From positions 2,559,961 through 2,588,241 of the forward strand of contig LSYV01000005.1 in the NCBI GenBank assembly GCA_001584585.1: 28,281 nt of DNA. Reading direction: 5' to 3'. The position numbers and the translations under genes were made by a program. The stretch is from Gonium pectorale. Taxonomy: Eukaryota > Chlorophyta > Chlorophyceae > Chlamydomonadales > Volvocaceae. The notes beneath the pieces were generated by a model, which saw only the letters and a program-made list of their open reading frames with translations, did no database searches and was not told the origin of the DNA. Shown one piece after another: positions 1-9,251 of this stretch; within the stretch, counting starts at the first letter, position 1, and every line of letters starts with the position of its first letter.

Positions 1-393
1 GCGAATCCAGCTCCGCGGCAAACGAATCCGTCGCTCAGCGCTAGCGAATTCAACGAGCGCGAATCCGAATCCACCCCTGCGCTGCACGAATCCGCCCTGG
101 TGAATCCCAATCCGTCGCTCAGCGCTGCGAATCCAACGAGCGCGAATCCGAATCCACCCCTGCGCTGCACGAATCCGCCCGGGTGAATCCCAATCCGTCG
201 CTCAGCGCTGCGAATCCAACGAGCGCGAATCCGAATCCACCCCTGCGCTGCACGAATCCACCCGGGTGAATCCCAATCCAACAACCACGCGTTCGGATCC
301 CCCAAAGACGAATCCGAAGCCGCCGACAACCGTTTTGAATCCAGAGGGGTGATAGTGCACAGGGCGAATCCAGACGGGGATGCCCACCCTCCT
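1..393. repeat. 83-bp minisatellite block, copy 1
   Basis: This block is rich in the hexamer GAATCC. Its core is a tandem array with an 83-bp period: the marker CAACGAGCGC recurs at 51, 134 and 217. The array is followed by a unique tail carrying GTTCGGATCC at 291-300. The block is repeated at 563-871. The period is not a multiple of three, so long reading frames running through it on either strand are artefacts of stop-poor repeats and not genes. The window begins inside the block, so its true left end is unknown. Confidence 0.9.
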
Positions 394-562
394 CCCTGTT
401 GGTGCATCTGCGCCTCCTGTACTCGGCATTGTATGCATACGAAGTACGGCAGGACGGCCAACACCGTTCTGCAGGTCACTGGCCGCTTTCCAGAGGGCAC
501 CGGCTGCGTTCTGGAGGGCACCGGCCGCTTCCCTGGGTGCGTGTAAGTTGCGTTGTGCGCTT
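394..562. other. spacer between the two minisatellite blocks
   Basis: This is unique sequence between the duplicated blocks. It contains a small internal repeat at about 480-540 in which GAGGGCACCGGC recurs about 28 bases apart with flanking GGCCGCTT-like sequence. There is no sign of coding. Confidence 0.5.
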
Positions 563-871
563 GCGAATCCAGCTCCGCGGCAAACGAATCCGTCGCTCAG
601 CGCTGCGAATCCAACGAGCGCGAATCCGAATCCACCCCTGCGCTGCACGAATCCGCCCGGGTGAATCCCAATCCGTCGCTCAACGCTGCGAATCCAACGA
701 GCGCCAATCCGAATCCACCCTTGCGCTTCACGAATCCGCCCGGGTGAATCCCAATCCAACAGCCACGCGTTCGGATCCCCCAAAGACGAATCCGAAGCCG
801 CCGACAACCGTTTTGAATCCAGAAGCGTGACAGTGCACAGGGCGAATCCAGACGGGGATGCCCACCCTCCT
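563..871. repeat. 83-bp minisatellite block, copy 2
   Basis: This is a second copy of the block at 1-393. It begins with the same GCGAATCCAGCTCCGCGGCA sequence and ends at the same point of the unique tail (GCCCACCCTCCT). The tails are offset by exactly 478 bp, while the starts are offset by 562 bp. The difference is explained by loss of one 83-bp unit plus a 1-base indel. Few substitutions separate the copies, which points to a recent duplication. Confidence 0.88.
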
Positions 872-922
872 GCTTAGCCCGGGCTCGCCCTTGAGGCCGG
901 CTCACCTCCGTCTCCCAACACC

Positions 923-1009
923 AAAAAAATTGTGTAGAAGCCGAAACAGGGAGGCTACCTCTACGGTCATACACACCCGAAGGTGTGACGTTTCCAGTAG
1001 GGCGCCGGG
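923..1009 (-). repeat. dispersed small element, copy A
   Basis: Read on the minus strand this copy runs from CCCGGCGCCCTACTGG through a perfect 6-bp hairpin (972-987, stem CACACC/GGTGTG with a TTCG loop) and CCGTAGAGG to a run of seven T (plus-strand A run at 923-929). The T run lies 28 bases after CCGTAGAGG. Matching copies lie at 1726-1786 (minus) and 12291-12380 (plus), and the hairpin half also at 21432-21469. It could be a SINE or another non-autonomous repeat; I do not recognise the family. Confidence 0.75.
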
Positions 1010-1725
1010 AACCGAACAAGGCAGGCGGACGAGACAGGCAGACAGGCCCCTCCCAACACCCTAGCCTGAACCGCATCAACGTTTGGTGCAAGCTGACGTG
1101 GTTCACCGAGTGAGAGCACTCTCTGCTGGTCAGCCGGTCTCCGCCCCGCCGGTCCCCTCCAGCTCTCCGCGCTCCTCCGGGGCTCCGGCGCTCATGCATG
1201 TGTTCAGAATCCAGTCCCCATTACACATGCTGACCAGTGCGCAGCTCGTCCCCAACCCGCCTTGCCACCCGCATTCGCTGCTTCTTTCCTTCCGGTCGCG
1301 CACTGTGTCTCCTCCTCTCGTCGCACACCCCCTGGCCCTTCCGCGACGCGACCCGTTTCCCTTTCTTTATTACCCCTGGCCCCCGCACCATCTGCGCGCC
1401 GCCCAAGGTGCGCCACTTGTATGTGCGTATGTTATCCATCCCCCACGTGTGCAGGTGTACGCCATCGACAGAAACTGTCGGTTCAGACATCGCGCACAGC
1501 CACAACATGCAATCTCATTCACAGTGGACAGGTTGCTTCACAGGATTGCGGCGAGGCCCCCCCTGCCCCCATGAAGGGGCCGTTGCGTGCAACTCTGGAG
1601 TCATGACACTGGGGTATGACGTCGGCGATGTACGCGACTGCATCTTGGCACCCTACCGCCACCGCATCTACGGCCCTCGAAGGCCACACAACACAAGCAT
1701 ACGAGCAGCATTTTATCCCAGCGAG

Positions 1726-1786
1726 AAAAAAGAGAAACCTGCACAGAAAGAGGGAGCCCGCCTCTACGGCCATACACGCCCGAAGG
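1726..1786 (-). repeat. dispersed small element, copy B
   Basis: Minus-strand copy sharing CCTTCGGGCGTGTATGGCCG, GTAGAGGCGGGCTCCCTCTT and a run of six T (plus-strand A run 1726-1731). The T run is 29 bases from CCGTAGAGG. The hairpin stem is damaged here, with only three pairs left around the TTCG loop. Similarity fades beyond about 1786. Confidence 0.7.
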
Positions 1787-2211
1787 CTGCAGACCGCCAT
1801 GCACGCAAAATATTCAAAGCCAGCCACGCAGACGTTGGTCCTAAACCCACACGACATACTCAAGTGGGTTTCGCTGTACCCGGGTGTGGTACATCAAGAG
1901 TGCCGGCTAGGTTAGTTGCTGAACTGCCTGTGCCTGTTTATGTAGCTAGACCGCGTGGGGCTTTGACTACGGTGTCTGCATGCTCAAGTCACCTTACATG
2001 CCAGTCCGAACTCGCCCGTTGGGATCCATGGGTCACTGTACTGGAGCGTCGTACACAGAGGCCCAGCGCAGAGGCTGCACAAGACACTTGCGCGTTAGGC
2101 GGTGTATTCGCCGCCGCTATGTGTCACGGGAAGCCCACACTGCCCACACGTTGTGTCTCCTTCCTGTGACCATACTGACCATCCGGCTGTGAGATGGCTG
2201 GCACCAACAAT

Positions 2212-2237
2212 GAGGGAGCCCCCTCTACGGACATACC
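2212..2237 (-). repeat. dispersed small element, fragment C
   Basis: A short match on the minus strand to the central part of the element (plus-strand GAGGGAGCC and CCTCTACGG followed by ACATACC). Neither the hairpin nor the T run is preserved. It is probably a decayed fragment. Confidence 0.45.
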
Positions 2238-2835
2238 GGCCAGGATTCACCATGGCCCCGTGCGTTCCTGTATCCAGGGACTACCGGCCCTGACCAGCCC
2301 CCGCTTTCGCAGCTTTCGCCTTGGGCGTCCACCTCCGGGCCTCATTCCGCCTCCGCCTTTGCCATACCCTTCTATTGCCCCTTATGTACCGGTTTCGACG
2401 GTCTCTTTAGTGCACCCTTAGTGCTCACGATTAGCGGATTGTTCTGCCCACGATTCTTCGCTCTCGGAGAACCTTGCTCCAGCACTTTATTCCCCACAAG
2501 GGGGAGTCACGCGTCCGAATGTTGGCATCTGTATCAAGGAACTTCCTGCTCGGGTGGGGATGGGATGCGGGGGCGGTAGGGCCGACTAGTCGGCTGCGGG
2601 GCTTGACAAGGCTTGCGGGGTTTGACACGCCGTACGACCGAGTACGGGAGTTGACTCCTTTCAGCACGTTGGCTAAGACTTGGCTCTCTATCCGCTCCGC
2701 ATGCCCTACGAGCCTCGGTAGCAGCTGTACGTACAGAATTTTGAAGCGCTACCACCAACCGCCGCTAGACGTGCATTGCCGTTTTGCGCACTTTTCCGAG
2801 CTCGGATTAGTTACACGTGTGATTAAAGGAGTGGT

Positions 2836-4050
2836 ATGGCGCTCCCAGCTGGCCCTAGCGGGGCACTTGCGGTGCTCAAACGGTTTGACAAGGATGCTGA
2901 GGAAGTGCTGGCCAGCTCTGGGCATGTTTCCCTTTACTCCATGTCAGTGGCAGCGCAGCAGTGGGTCCGCAAGGACGTGGAGGGCTCCTTGTTCGTGATC
3001 AAGCGTCGAACCGCGCCCCGCTACCAGATGCTGGTGCTCAACAAGCAGTCCACTCAGAACTACGTCGAGGACATCCACTCCGGCATGGACTTTGAGGTCA
3101 ACCCGCCCTACCTTATGTATACTCACGGAAATTCCGAGATCGTCGGCGTCTGGTTCTACGAGCAGAACGACCTGTACACCGTCGAGCAGGTCCTCACGAA
3201 AATCAAAGAGGTGGCCGCCTCGGAGGCGTCTCCCAGCCTGCTAAACGACTTCCTCAAGCAGCAGGCCGACCTGGTGGGTCAGGCCCCCGGACCCGAGCCC
3301 TCGGTCAACGGCCGGGCCCTCGCGTCCTCCGCTGTTGAACCCTCCGCCGACGAGGACAGCTTTTGGGACAAGCCCAAGGCCAAGCCGCGGCCGCAGCCAC
3401 AGGTTCCCGCGCCCGCTGCGGGGGCACAGGCGCCCTCGGCCGCACCCGGCTCAATCGACGGCGGCAGCAACCTGGCAAATCTGCTGCGGAACGCTCAGCT
3501 TAAGCAGCAGCAGCAGCTCCAGCAGCAGCAGCCTACCGCGCTGGAGCCGGCCGCCGCAACCGGTGGCCCACAGCAGCCCATGCTGCTGCCGCCGAGCTTC
3601 TTCGCCCAGCGCGCTGCGGCCCCTGTCGCCCCTCAGGCGACGGCGCCGCCGGCCCAGGCCCCCGGCCTGAGTCCGCCGCCGCCGCAGCGGCCCGCCGAGC
3701 AGGTGCAGCCGCCGCCCCAACCGCGGGCTCCGGCCCTGCCTCCCGGGGAAAAGGGCGCTGCACTTGTCAAGCTGTTTGCCAACGCGAACAAGGGCGCGGC
3801 CGCCGCGCGGCCCCTAGGGGAACCCGCTCCTGTGGCGCCCGCCGCGCCAGCCCCGGCACCGGCGGTCCACGCGGCTGCACCGCCGTCGACGCCCCCGCCG
3901 GCAGCGCAGCCGGTGCCGGCGCCCCATGCGGCTGCTGGCGGCGTCATCTCTGACGAAGAGCGGGTGCGGCGGCTGCTGACGCGGATAGCGACGAACGAGG
4001 GTCTGGTGAAGCTCCTCGCCGCGGAGATGCGGGCGGTGGGCTTGTTGTAA
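2836..4050 (+). CDS. DCP1: mRNA-decapping enzyme subunit DCP1
   Basis: A 404-residue single-exon protein. DCP1 activates the decapping enzyme DCP2 in cytoplasmic P-bodies, where the 5' cap is removed during mRNA decay. An EVH1 domain spans about residues 8-130; it includes the family hallmark QQWVRKDVEGSLFVIKR, the NxxxTQNYVEDI stretch and VWFYEQND. Residues 222-233 hold a glutamine run (QQQQ-L-QQQQ from repeated CAG). From about 140 to 365 the chain is Pro/Ala-rich and probably disordered. The last 34 residues (371-404, SDEERVRRLLTRI to the end) match the DCP1 C-terminal trimerisation helix. The start is the first ATG before the conserved domain. The length is close to plant DCP1. All other multi-exon genes in this window have introns; this one has none over the whole reading frame. 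The identification is firm; the function is inferred from the family. Confidence 0.95.
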   Translation: MALPAGPSGALAVLKRFDKDAEEVLASSGHVSLYSMSVAAQQWVRKDVEGSLFVIKRRTAPRYQMLVLNKQSTQNYVEDIHSGMDFEVNPPYLMYTHGNSEIVGVWFYEQNDLYTVEQVLTKIKEVAASEASPSLLNDFLKQQADLVGQAPGPEPSVNGRALASSAVEPSADEDSFWDKPKAKPRPQPQVPAPAAGAQAPSAAPGSIDGGSNLANLLRNAQLKQQQQLQQQQPTALEPAAATGGPQQPMLLPPSFFAQRAAAPVAPQATAPPAQAPGLSPPPPQRPAEQVQPPPQPRAPALPPGEKGAALVKLFANANKGAAAARPLGEPAPVAPAAPAPAPAVHAAAPPSTPPPAAQPVPAPHAAAGGVISDEERVRRLLTRIATNEGLVKLLAAEMRAVGLL

Positions 4051-6573
4051 ATGTACCGGGACCTGGGGCTAGCGGGTTGGACACCTGTGGGTGCCAGGGC
4101 TGCGCAGAACCCGAAGTGCGGTTTGTTAGGAACGACCGGAGCGTCGGCATGGTGTTACGTTCTGGAGACATGCGTTATCAATACTTCTGTGCTGGCGGGA
4201 CTTCACTGGTATTCCTTTGGCGGAGGGACAGCACAGAGCAAGGAGCAAAGGGCTAGTGACGGGGGTGCTGGTGCGGCCTGATGCACGTACAGGGGTTGGG
4301 GAGAGCTCGATTGGCCAGTGGCTTTTTTGTTGGCAAGGGAAGGATGAGGCAACAGGAGACTTCGTGACTGCGGGGCCCCTGGGCTGCATGTCTTAGGGAC
4401 GAAGGCTCCCCGAGCTGGCGGCAAGCACCGCTGATAGCGGCCGCGTGGGTCACCGAATAACTCTCGTGTACAGACTCTTGTTTTGCAGCGCGCAACGGGG
4501 TAGTATGCGCACCTATCTCTAGCCGGCGGATTGCGTTGCTGGAGCGCCCATTCCTGTGGGGCTCTGCGGGTGCATATGGGCCTAACAGCCGAAGCCGGCT
4601 GGCCTGCTTTGCCAGCACACCTCAAGCTATAGCTTGGTGGGCGTGGCTCGCATAACGGAACACAACTTCCCGACGAGCAGATGACAGAGACCTGGTTTTG
4701 CCTTGTCCTCGACAAGACAAGGTCTGCACAGATTGTACAGATTGCACATTCATGTCATCATCCTCGACCGGGCAACTCATTTCATTCATCTGTTGCGTTC
4801 TTTGGCCGGGACTGGGCTCGGCCGGGTGGGTGCAAGGGGAAGAGGCGGCTGCGGCGTCGGTTCACTGATTGTGCTGGGGAGTTGTCCGCTTTGTGGGTGC
4901 AGCTCCGCCGCCGCGTTACAGGAGCTTGCATGTCAGGTGCTGGGTCTGCGGCTGGCCGTGGGCGCAGGTCTGGTGTGCTATTTCATTCGCCGGTTGTGCT
5001 TGTTGTTTCGCTTTGATGCACGTTTGACTATGGTTCGGTTTCGGGAGGTCCGTGCATGGACAGAGGGCTGGGCTGGAAGCGGGTACGTAAGTACGCAAGT
5101 CGGTCATGCTGCGTCTAAACCAGTACATCCCACTCGTACCTATCGGGCGACGCTTGAGATCTTCGGCCAGATGTAATACCTGGAAGCCCGCCCTGACGCT
5201 CTTCGCATCCCGGAACCGGGTGGGCCCAAATGCCTAAAACCGTGCAGGGCCAGGCAATCGGCGAGTGCTTTAATAGGGCAAATTTAACCCATGGGCGGAG
5301 CGGCAGAATTGCTTTTTGCGCCCGATGCACCTTCCACGCGACTATGGACCAAATGCAGCGTGCGCGCGTAATTAGGGACGCGCATGCGGTACAAACGCAC
5401 AATCCACCCAGTCGTCGAACGCAGTCAACCGCCTAACCGTGAGATGCAAATCACTCCAGCAGGGGACAAGCGGCGCCCAGGCTAGGCAGTAGGCACCAAG
5501 ATCACTACCTCCACACGGCGGCCGCCTGCTTCGCCGGGGGCTGCGGGCCACAATGTGCAGCGTTGCCCCTCGGCTACCCAGCTGCCACGCCGTCCGTTGG
5601 TGTGTCGCAGACTGCGCCAGGCGCGCCGGGGATAGTGCTATGCCGTGCACACCCGCACCTCGCCTGTTCAGCAATGAGGCGGCGAACCTCGACCGAGCTA
5701 TAGCGACATCATTTGCAAGGGGCCACGCCCTTCCGAGTGGGTTCTCGCCCAATCCCAAGTGGGACGAGCCCCAGCCTACCAACCGCCCAATAAAGGGGGC
5801 CTGGGAGAAGACTACCAGCAGGCCCCATAACATCAGTGCTGCTGAAAAGAATCAACGAGGCACATTGTGTGAAAGAACGCAGTCCACGACACCTATGCAA
5901 ATACCCCTTTTTGGGCCTAGGGCAGGCCTAGGGCAGTGCAGCGGGTGTGGACATGGGCGCCTGCTACACGCAAACCACGGCGGCATTTCGGAACATACTG
6001 GGGCGCAGCCTCCCAGCCGGCAGAGCCTTGAACCCTTCCATCAATCAAACACAGCGGGATGCACCAACCAACCGCTTGCCGCCGCAAACCCGCGTAACCA
6101 GGTCGAGCCCTATTGGAAGCGTGGAGGATTCTCACCAGGCAATACGTAACCAAACCTTACTAACCGTACAAACCGCACTAACCGCAAACGACTGTACAAG
6201 ATTGCCAGACATGCGAAAGGCCCGCACAGGGAATAGGAATGTTGATGTCTCCGGTAACTCACTGGGTACAGCGGGGGGCAACCACCGTACCCGCCGTACA
6301 CGATGCACGTATATAGCATGTCTACGTCGCTGACCCGCGGGTCGCGTGGGTTGGCAGGGACTTGCCGTGGCGTCTGCAGGCGCCGGGCCCAATCGAGACA
6401 CCGGCCGTCAAATCACAGGCCCGCCGCCCAGCGAGCCGCCCTCCCCACCCCACCATCAGAGGGTATCACACATCTGAAACCCCAGCGCAACAGCTACCCG
6501 CCCACCGCACCACCACCACGCGCGCGCCCCCCGACGGCCCCTCCACGGGTGCCCCGGATCGTTTCCCCGCCTG
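4051..6573. other. DCP1 3' UTR and intergenic region
   Basis: About 2.5 kb with no supportable gene. The first part is probably the DCP1 3' UTR. The algal polyadenylation signal TGTAA occurs at 4046-4050, overlapping the stop codon, and again at 5172-5176. Frames such as 5553-6149 (+) and 5372-5833 (-) show no family features. At 6151-6190 there is a short imperfect repeat built on ACTAACCG and AACCGTAC. The right end should contain the 3' UTR of the minus-strand gene ending at 6574, but I found no TGTAA on that strand nearby. Confidence 0.55.
5172..5176 (+). promoter_or_regulatory. possible DCP1 polyadenylation signal (TGTAA)
   Basis: TGTAA is the usual polyadenylation signal of Chlamydomonas-type algae. 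This is the next plus-strand copy after the one that overlaps the DCP1 stop codon, and it would give a 3' UTR of about 1.1 kb. A single pentamer has little weight on its own. Confidence 0.3.
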
Positions 6574-8423
6574 TCAGTGCGCGCCCGCCGTCCAGCCCTG
6601 CCCCTGCTGCGGCCCCTGCGCCCCATGCGGTCCCCGCTCCCGCTCCCGCTCATGCTCCTGCACCTCCTCAAGCAGCTTGTGCTGCTGCTCCTCCTTGATG
6701 TGCTGCAGCTCCCGATCGTGCTGCTGGTGGAGCGTCTTGCGGGCGGCCAGGCGGGCGGCGCGGGCCCGCGTGTCGGGGTCGACCGTCGGGCGGGCGAGCG
6801 TGAGGCTGCCGTCGGTGGACTCGGGCACGAAGCGGGCGGTGGCGCGGCGGACGTAGCCTGCAGGGGGCGGGGGCGGGGGCGGGTAGGGGGGCGCGGGCAG
6901 GGCAGTTGGGTGAGTTGAAGCAGAGGGCAGAGCGGGTTGGGGCTAGGATGGTTTCCAGGGCTGGCGGGGCGGTGCCGCGAGGCAGTGGCTGCCGCGTGGA
7001 GGTGGCAGCGCAGCGGCCTCGAGGGCCAGCGCCGCGAGGGTCCCGATCGGACGACCACCATGTGGTTGCGGTAGCGGCCCTTGCCGCTCGCTGCTGCCGC
7101 TGCGGCGCTGCTGCCGGCATTCGGCGGCCGGTGGTGTACACAACCCCGCGCAGTCGCCCCTCCTGGTGGTCCCGGGCTGATCTCATAAACGCACCCAGGC
7201 GCCCTCACCCAGGCCGTTGCACGGCAGGCAGGTCCACAGGCTGGCGTGGCGGCCGTTGGCGCGGCTCTTGACGAATCCGGTGCCGCTGCAGTGGAGGCAC
7301 TTGCTCTCGTACGTGTAGATGGGCGTCTGGGGGAGGGGGTGGAGGGGCGCGCGCCCGGGGCCCGATGGGGAGGTGGAAGCGAACATGGGTTGCAGGCACG
7401 ATGTTGCTGGCAGGTGATGGAGCGCCATGTCACTACTCACTAGGCGTTTGGGGTGCTGTGTGCACTGGGTGTACAACTATGTGTACGGCATGCGCGCGTA
7501 TCTGCGGACGCACAGGGACGGAGCGACCGCCCGCGGAACGCAGCCACGCGGGATATGAAGCGTGCGCCCCAGAGGTGGGCGGCAGCGGGACGCGAGCGGG
7601 TAACGGGTGCCGTACATGCAGCGGGCAAAGGCGACGGCAGGGGCGTTACAACCCTGCTGCGTGACAGGGGGAAGACGGGAGAGGCGGCTGCGCTAAAAAC
7701 GCCGCCCTCGTTCGTGGGCCCAGTTCCAAGGCCGCCCCTGCCCCCCAAGCCCCAGCCAGTCGAGCCCCCGCCGAGCGCACCTTGCACTTCATGATGCTGG
7801 GGTCACAGGCGGCATCCTCGGCAGGGACCATCTGTTGAGTGGAAGGGTGGAGGGAGGAGGGTGAGCGTGCAAGTGGCGGAGGGTCGCAGGACGGGCCAGG
7901 CGCGCGCAGAGGAAGCTGCGTTACGTAAGGCAAAGCGAGGCACGCTGTGAGCTGCGCCTTCACAGTGGTGGACCAAAAAATTCTATACGTCCCCCGTTTA
8001 GTAAAGGGTCCCACAGGCAAGACCAGGCACAGGCCGTCCCAACCGAGCTATCTTCCCGCCAGAGCAGGCAGGACCTTTCGGAGCGCAAACATGAGCAGCC
8101 AAGTCCCCCAGGCACTCACCTCGCCATCGGGCGGAAGTGATTTGTAAGGCGTGAACATGGAGAGTGGCAACCCGATGTGCCTGCGGGAAGATGCGGTTCG
8201 GGACTTGCTAGAACACTAACGACAGGCACTCGAAAAGACCTTACCCGTTATTGCCAATTATCTCGTTTCCATTGCTGTTTTCCAAGAACGCGACGACCCG
8301 AACTGTCGCTGTCGGTGCGCGTGTTCGCAACGCAGGCCGCCGGAAAGCGCGTTGAAGCGTTGTTCTGCTGATATTGGCGTTTGATTTGCTACCCACTTGC
8401 CGGTTAAGGGCGGCGGTGCGCAT
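6574..8423 (-). CDS. probable plastid DnaJ-type zinc-finger/coiled-coil protein
   Basis: Five exons on the minus strand: 8245-8423, 8120-8180, 7781-7831, 7209-7326 and 6574-6857. Splice phases agree at every junction and give 230 residues. All introns are GT-AG (donors GTAAGG, GTGAGT, GTGCGC, GTGAGG). Residues 1 to about 45 are basic and Ser/Thr/Ala-rich with almost no acidic residues, like a chloroplast transit peptide. A Cys pair lies at 89 and 96. A DnaJ-type pair follows: CLHCSGTG at 107-114 and CLPCNGLG at 130-137. Residues about 160-210 are Glu/Arg/Gln/His-rich and likely form a coiled coil; the tail is Gly/Gln-rich. Single-pair fingers of this kind occur in plastid assembly and redox factors such as BSD2, PSA2 and LQY1, but I cannot assign it to any of them and it has no J domain. 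The only in-frame ATG upstream is at 8423. The ankyrin-like gene starts 828 bp away in the opposite direction. Confidence 0.8.
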
Positions 8424-9251
8424 TGCTGAGTCGAGTGTGCTTCGGAATAATTGCAACTTCGGAACCGAAAGCCGTAGGTAAAGAAGAGTGTCTGTACAAG
8501 GTTGCAATTCGTCGGAACAGTAAGCAGCTTAGGGCGCTGGCAGGAAGTGCACGCAAAGTGTTGTACACTGTACCAACTTGTACCGACCAAAATCACGGCA
8601 AAAGCGGGTTGCCGCAAGCAGCAGGGTAAGCTCGGGGGGTCGGCCTCCGAGAGCTTGGCATCAATCCTTTACTTCGCATTCATTGAACCCCCCTGGTCTG
8701 TCATGGCCCCGACAGAAGGGTGTGCAGTGTCATTCGGCGTGCCTCGGCGTGCATTATCCCACTCGAGGCACCACGGCCGCCGGCAGCGCCGTCTCGCTGC
8801 AGGCCTAGTTCATATTGTCTGGTTGTCCTCGGTCCCTGTTGCGTGGGACTCGTGGGAGAAGGTGGGCGAGCTGGGGAGCGCCCTATGGGCGAGCGACAGC
8901 GCAGGGGGCTTTGGATTTTTGTCGCATGCGAGCCCAAACATGGCAACCATTGAAGAGCTGGGAGCAGCAGGTACCCCTTGGAGAGAGGGGCGGTCTGCAC
9001 GGCCATACATGCTCCGTACAACCCTAACCGTCGGAGCCGAACACAAGTCCGGAACAGCGCTATGAAGACCCCCGCGATCGCCGCGAGCTTACACAAAAGA
9101 TTCCCTATTATCGCATGTCGCCCCCCCCCCCCCCGCATTGGTGTACCGATACTCGTCAACCGTAGTAGGTGGTAGTAGGTGAGCGAAGCAACAGAACTGC
9201 ACCAGGCCTAATCACTCCTGCTATCCTTGTTTATTAGCCAAAGTCTCCCGA
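8424..9251. other. divergent intergenic region
   Basis: 828 bp between the start codons of two divergent genes, so it should hold both promoters and 5' UTRs. No coding sequence is supported. It contains a 14-base C run at 9121-9134 and, just after it, a short direct repeat built on TAGTAGGTG at about 9163-9181. Confidence 0.55.
9121..9134 (+). repeat. poly-C tract
   Basis: Fourteen consecutive C residues about 120 bp before the start codon of the ankyrin-like gene. Length polymorphism and sequencing error are both likely here. Confidence 0.9.

Larger units (their letters stand above)
872..2835. other. intergenic region upstream of DCP1
   Basis: About 2 kb without a gene I can support. Long open frames here (for example 1237-2169) have no recognisable domain and no splice or codon structure. 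The stretch holds copies of a small dispersed element at 923-1009, 1726-1786 and 2212-2237. The last few hundred bases should include the DCP1 promoter and 5' UTR, but I see no convincing TATA box. Confidence 0.6.

Noticed and set aside
202..1199. Long open frames on both strands across the minisatellite
   Set aside because: The 83-bp period shifts frame at every unit and the repeats simply lack stops; there is no domain or splice structure.
955..1790. Similarity of the dispersed element's reverse complement (CTACGGTCATACAC) to the 5' end of 5S rRNA
   Set aside because: Only about 14 bases agree, from memory of 5S sequences; conservation among copies extends upstream of that point and the internal 5S promoter region is not present.
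1237..2169. 310-residue plus-strand frame
   Set aside because: Mixed, Cys- and Arg-rich translation with no family features, overlapping a dispersed repeat copy.
6456..7433. 325-residue minus-strand frame
   Set aside because: Wrong frame relative to the spliced zinc-finger gene; it is a GC-rich shadow crossing an intron and exons.
8985..9020. Possible further copy of the dispersed element (CACGGCCATACATGCTCCG)
   Set aside because: The match is too short and lacks the hairpin, the CCGTAGAGG word and the T-run.
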